From an uncultured Bdellovibrio sp. (GTDB lineage Bacteria > Bdellovibrionota > Bdellovibrionia > Bdellovibrionales > Bdellovibrionaceae), in assembly GCA_946482355.1 (NCBI GenBank), contig CAMLRE010000155.1:1-5804 (forward strand): a DNA stretch of 5,804 nt. The letters run 5' to 3'. Each line of letters begins with the position of its first letter. The stretch's first letter is position 1. Under the pieces are notes generated by a model. That model worked only from the letters and a program-made list of their open reading frames with translations. It had not been told where the DNA came from and made no database searches. A program made the position numbers and the translations under genes. Below are positions 5,002-5,804 of the stretch, piece by piece.

Positions 5002-5804
5002 TTATTCCAAGCTTTTTAGGGCAAACATGACGAAGTAAAAAATCGGAGCTACAAAAATTAAACGGTCCATGCGTTGTAAAAAATCACCGCGGCCAAGAAC
5101 GAATGGTCCTACAGTTTTTACGCCGGCATCTTTACGAAATACAGCCATCACTAAATCACCGACAACGCCGCCGAATGAAGCCACAAGACCAGAAGCTAAC
5201 CAGTATTTTTCACCACGGTCTGGAAGTAAGTGGCGCATACCGTAAGCTAATAGCACCGTCATAATGATTGAAACAAACGTACTCATTAAAGTACGGCGCT
5301 GAGAAATTTCGGCAAAAATTTTCGATCCGCGAAAATAACCGCTGATGGCTAAGTTTGTGTTGTCACAGAACTCAGTCAGAATAACCAGATACATTAATTG
5401 GTAAATACCGTTTTCGTAATTTAAAAGTAAGGCTAAGTGCATGAACGACCAGCCTAAAAAGATAAATCCTAAGAGCGCGAGTGAAATGTACTGAATCATG
5501 TTTTTAGATTCACGTTGAATTAACGGAACTAAACAAAGCATACCTAAAACAACCATCGGCATCGAGTTGTAGGCCACAAGGTTATCGTAATAAGAACAAG
5601 CCGCAAGCCCTAGAATACCCACATAGGCGATATACACAAAAGGGCTTCTATGAAACATGCCCATAATCTGAAAATAAGATTTAGCCCCAGCGATCGCAAA
5701 TAAAGTTAAAGCAATAAAAGGAATCGGGAACGGAAGTCCTAATAAACCGAACATAATCGGCGCAAAGATCAGCCAGCTTTTAATAGAAGCCCAAGCTACC
5801 ATCG
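5002..5804 (-). CDS. Divergent CdsA-like phosphatidate cytidylyltransferase family protein, probably 5'-truncated
   Basis: A polytopic membrane protein of the CDP-diglyceride synthase family, which makes CDP-diacylglycerol from phosphatidate and CTP. Counting from the ATG at 5802, 266 residues are visible with about seven or eight hydrophobic segments. Family positions in order: D147 in 'FCDNTNLAISGYFRG' (canonical WAxDxxAYxxG), S167 in 'EISQRRT' (canonical ISPxKT), GD at 215-216, and the signature region 220-247 'AVFRKDAGVKTVG...GRGDFLQRMDRL'. Compared with the classical signature, KR is RK, KD is KT, HGG is RGD and DR is QR, so the site is substantially altered. Only two bases remain upstream of the ATG and no ribosome site can be seen. 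The N-terminus begins almost at a membrane helix, so the true start may be outside. It heads the visible operon, with the acyltransferase 3 bp downstream. Family is fairly sure; CDP-diacylglycerol activity is less so, and a related lipid nucleotidyltransferase is possible. Confidence 0.8.
   Translation of the reverse strand, partial: MVAWASIKSWLIFAPIMFGLLGLPFPIPFIALTLFAIAGAKSYFQIMGMFHRSPFVYIAYVGILGLAACSYYDNLVAYNSMPMVVLGMLCLVPLIQRESKNMIQYISLALLGFIFLGWSFMHLALLLNYENGIYQLMYLVILTEFCDNTNLAISGYFRGSKIFAEISQRRTLMSTFVSIIMTVLLAYGMRHLLPDRGEKYWLASGLVASFGGVVGDLVMAVFRKDAGVKTVGPFVLGRGDFLQRMDRLIFVAPIFYFVMFALKSLE

Overview
The window most likely comes from a Gram-negative predatory-type bacterium of the Bdellovibrio group (Bdellovibrionota), possibly one of its lower-GC lineages. 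The case rests on the lipoprotein signal ending in FQNC, an unusual lipobox that I recall as common in Bdellovibrio; on several exported proteins (a c-type cytochrome, YceI and a cysteine-rich lysozyme-like enzyme); and on base composition that looks to be in the low 40s % GC by eye. This is inference from style. No ribosomal or other marker gene is present.

Layout. Plus strand, 1-1428: three genes read as one unit. They are the 3' part of a c-type cytochrome gene (5' end outside the window), a small lipoprotein of unknown family 15 bp later, and a YceI-family periplasmic protein whose start overlaps the lipoprotein gene by 29 nt. Then comes a 161-bp non-coding gap (1429-1589). It holds a perfect 9-bp inverted repeat whose loop can also pair with sequence just downstream, giving a possible pseudoknot. 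Plus strand, 1590-2459: a secreted SLT/lysozyme-like muramidase with eight cysteines in the precursor.

Minus strand, 5804 down to 2467: a tightly packed four-gene operon. In transcription order it encodes a divergent CdsA-like (phosphatidate cytidylyltransferase family) membrane protein that probably runs off the window edge, a PlsC-type acyltransferase (3-bp gap), a YtnP-like metallo-beta-lactamase-fold hydrolase (11-bp overlap), and a YihY/BrkB-family six-helix membrane protein (13-bp overlap, TTG start). The operon converges on the muramidase gene with only 7 bp between the stop codons.

Functionally, the plus-strand cluster looks like an envelope or periplasm set: an electron carrier, an outer-membrane-type lipoprotein and an isoprenoid-binding-type protein, followed by a peptidoglycan-cutting enzyme. 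The minus-strand operon looks like a phospholipid module (acyl transfer to phosphatidate, then CDP activation) extended with a lactonase-like hydrolase and a membrane protein of uncertain function. I see no mobile element, CRISPR array, tRNA or rRNA. The least conventional points are the pseudoknot-capable palindrome, the degraded CdsA signature, and the cytochrome-lipoprotein-YceI grouping.
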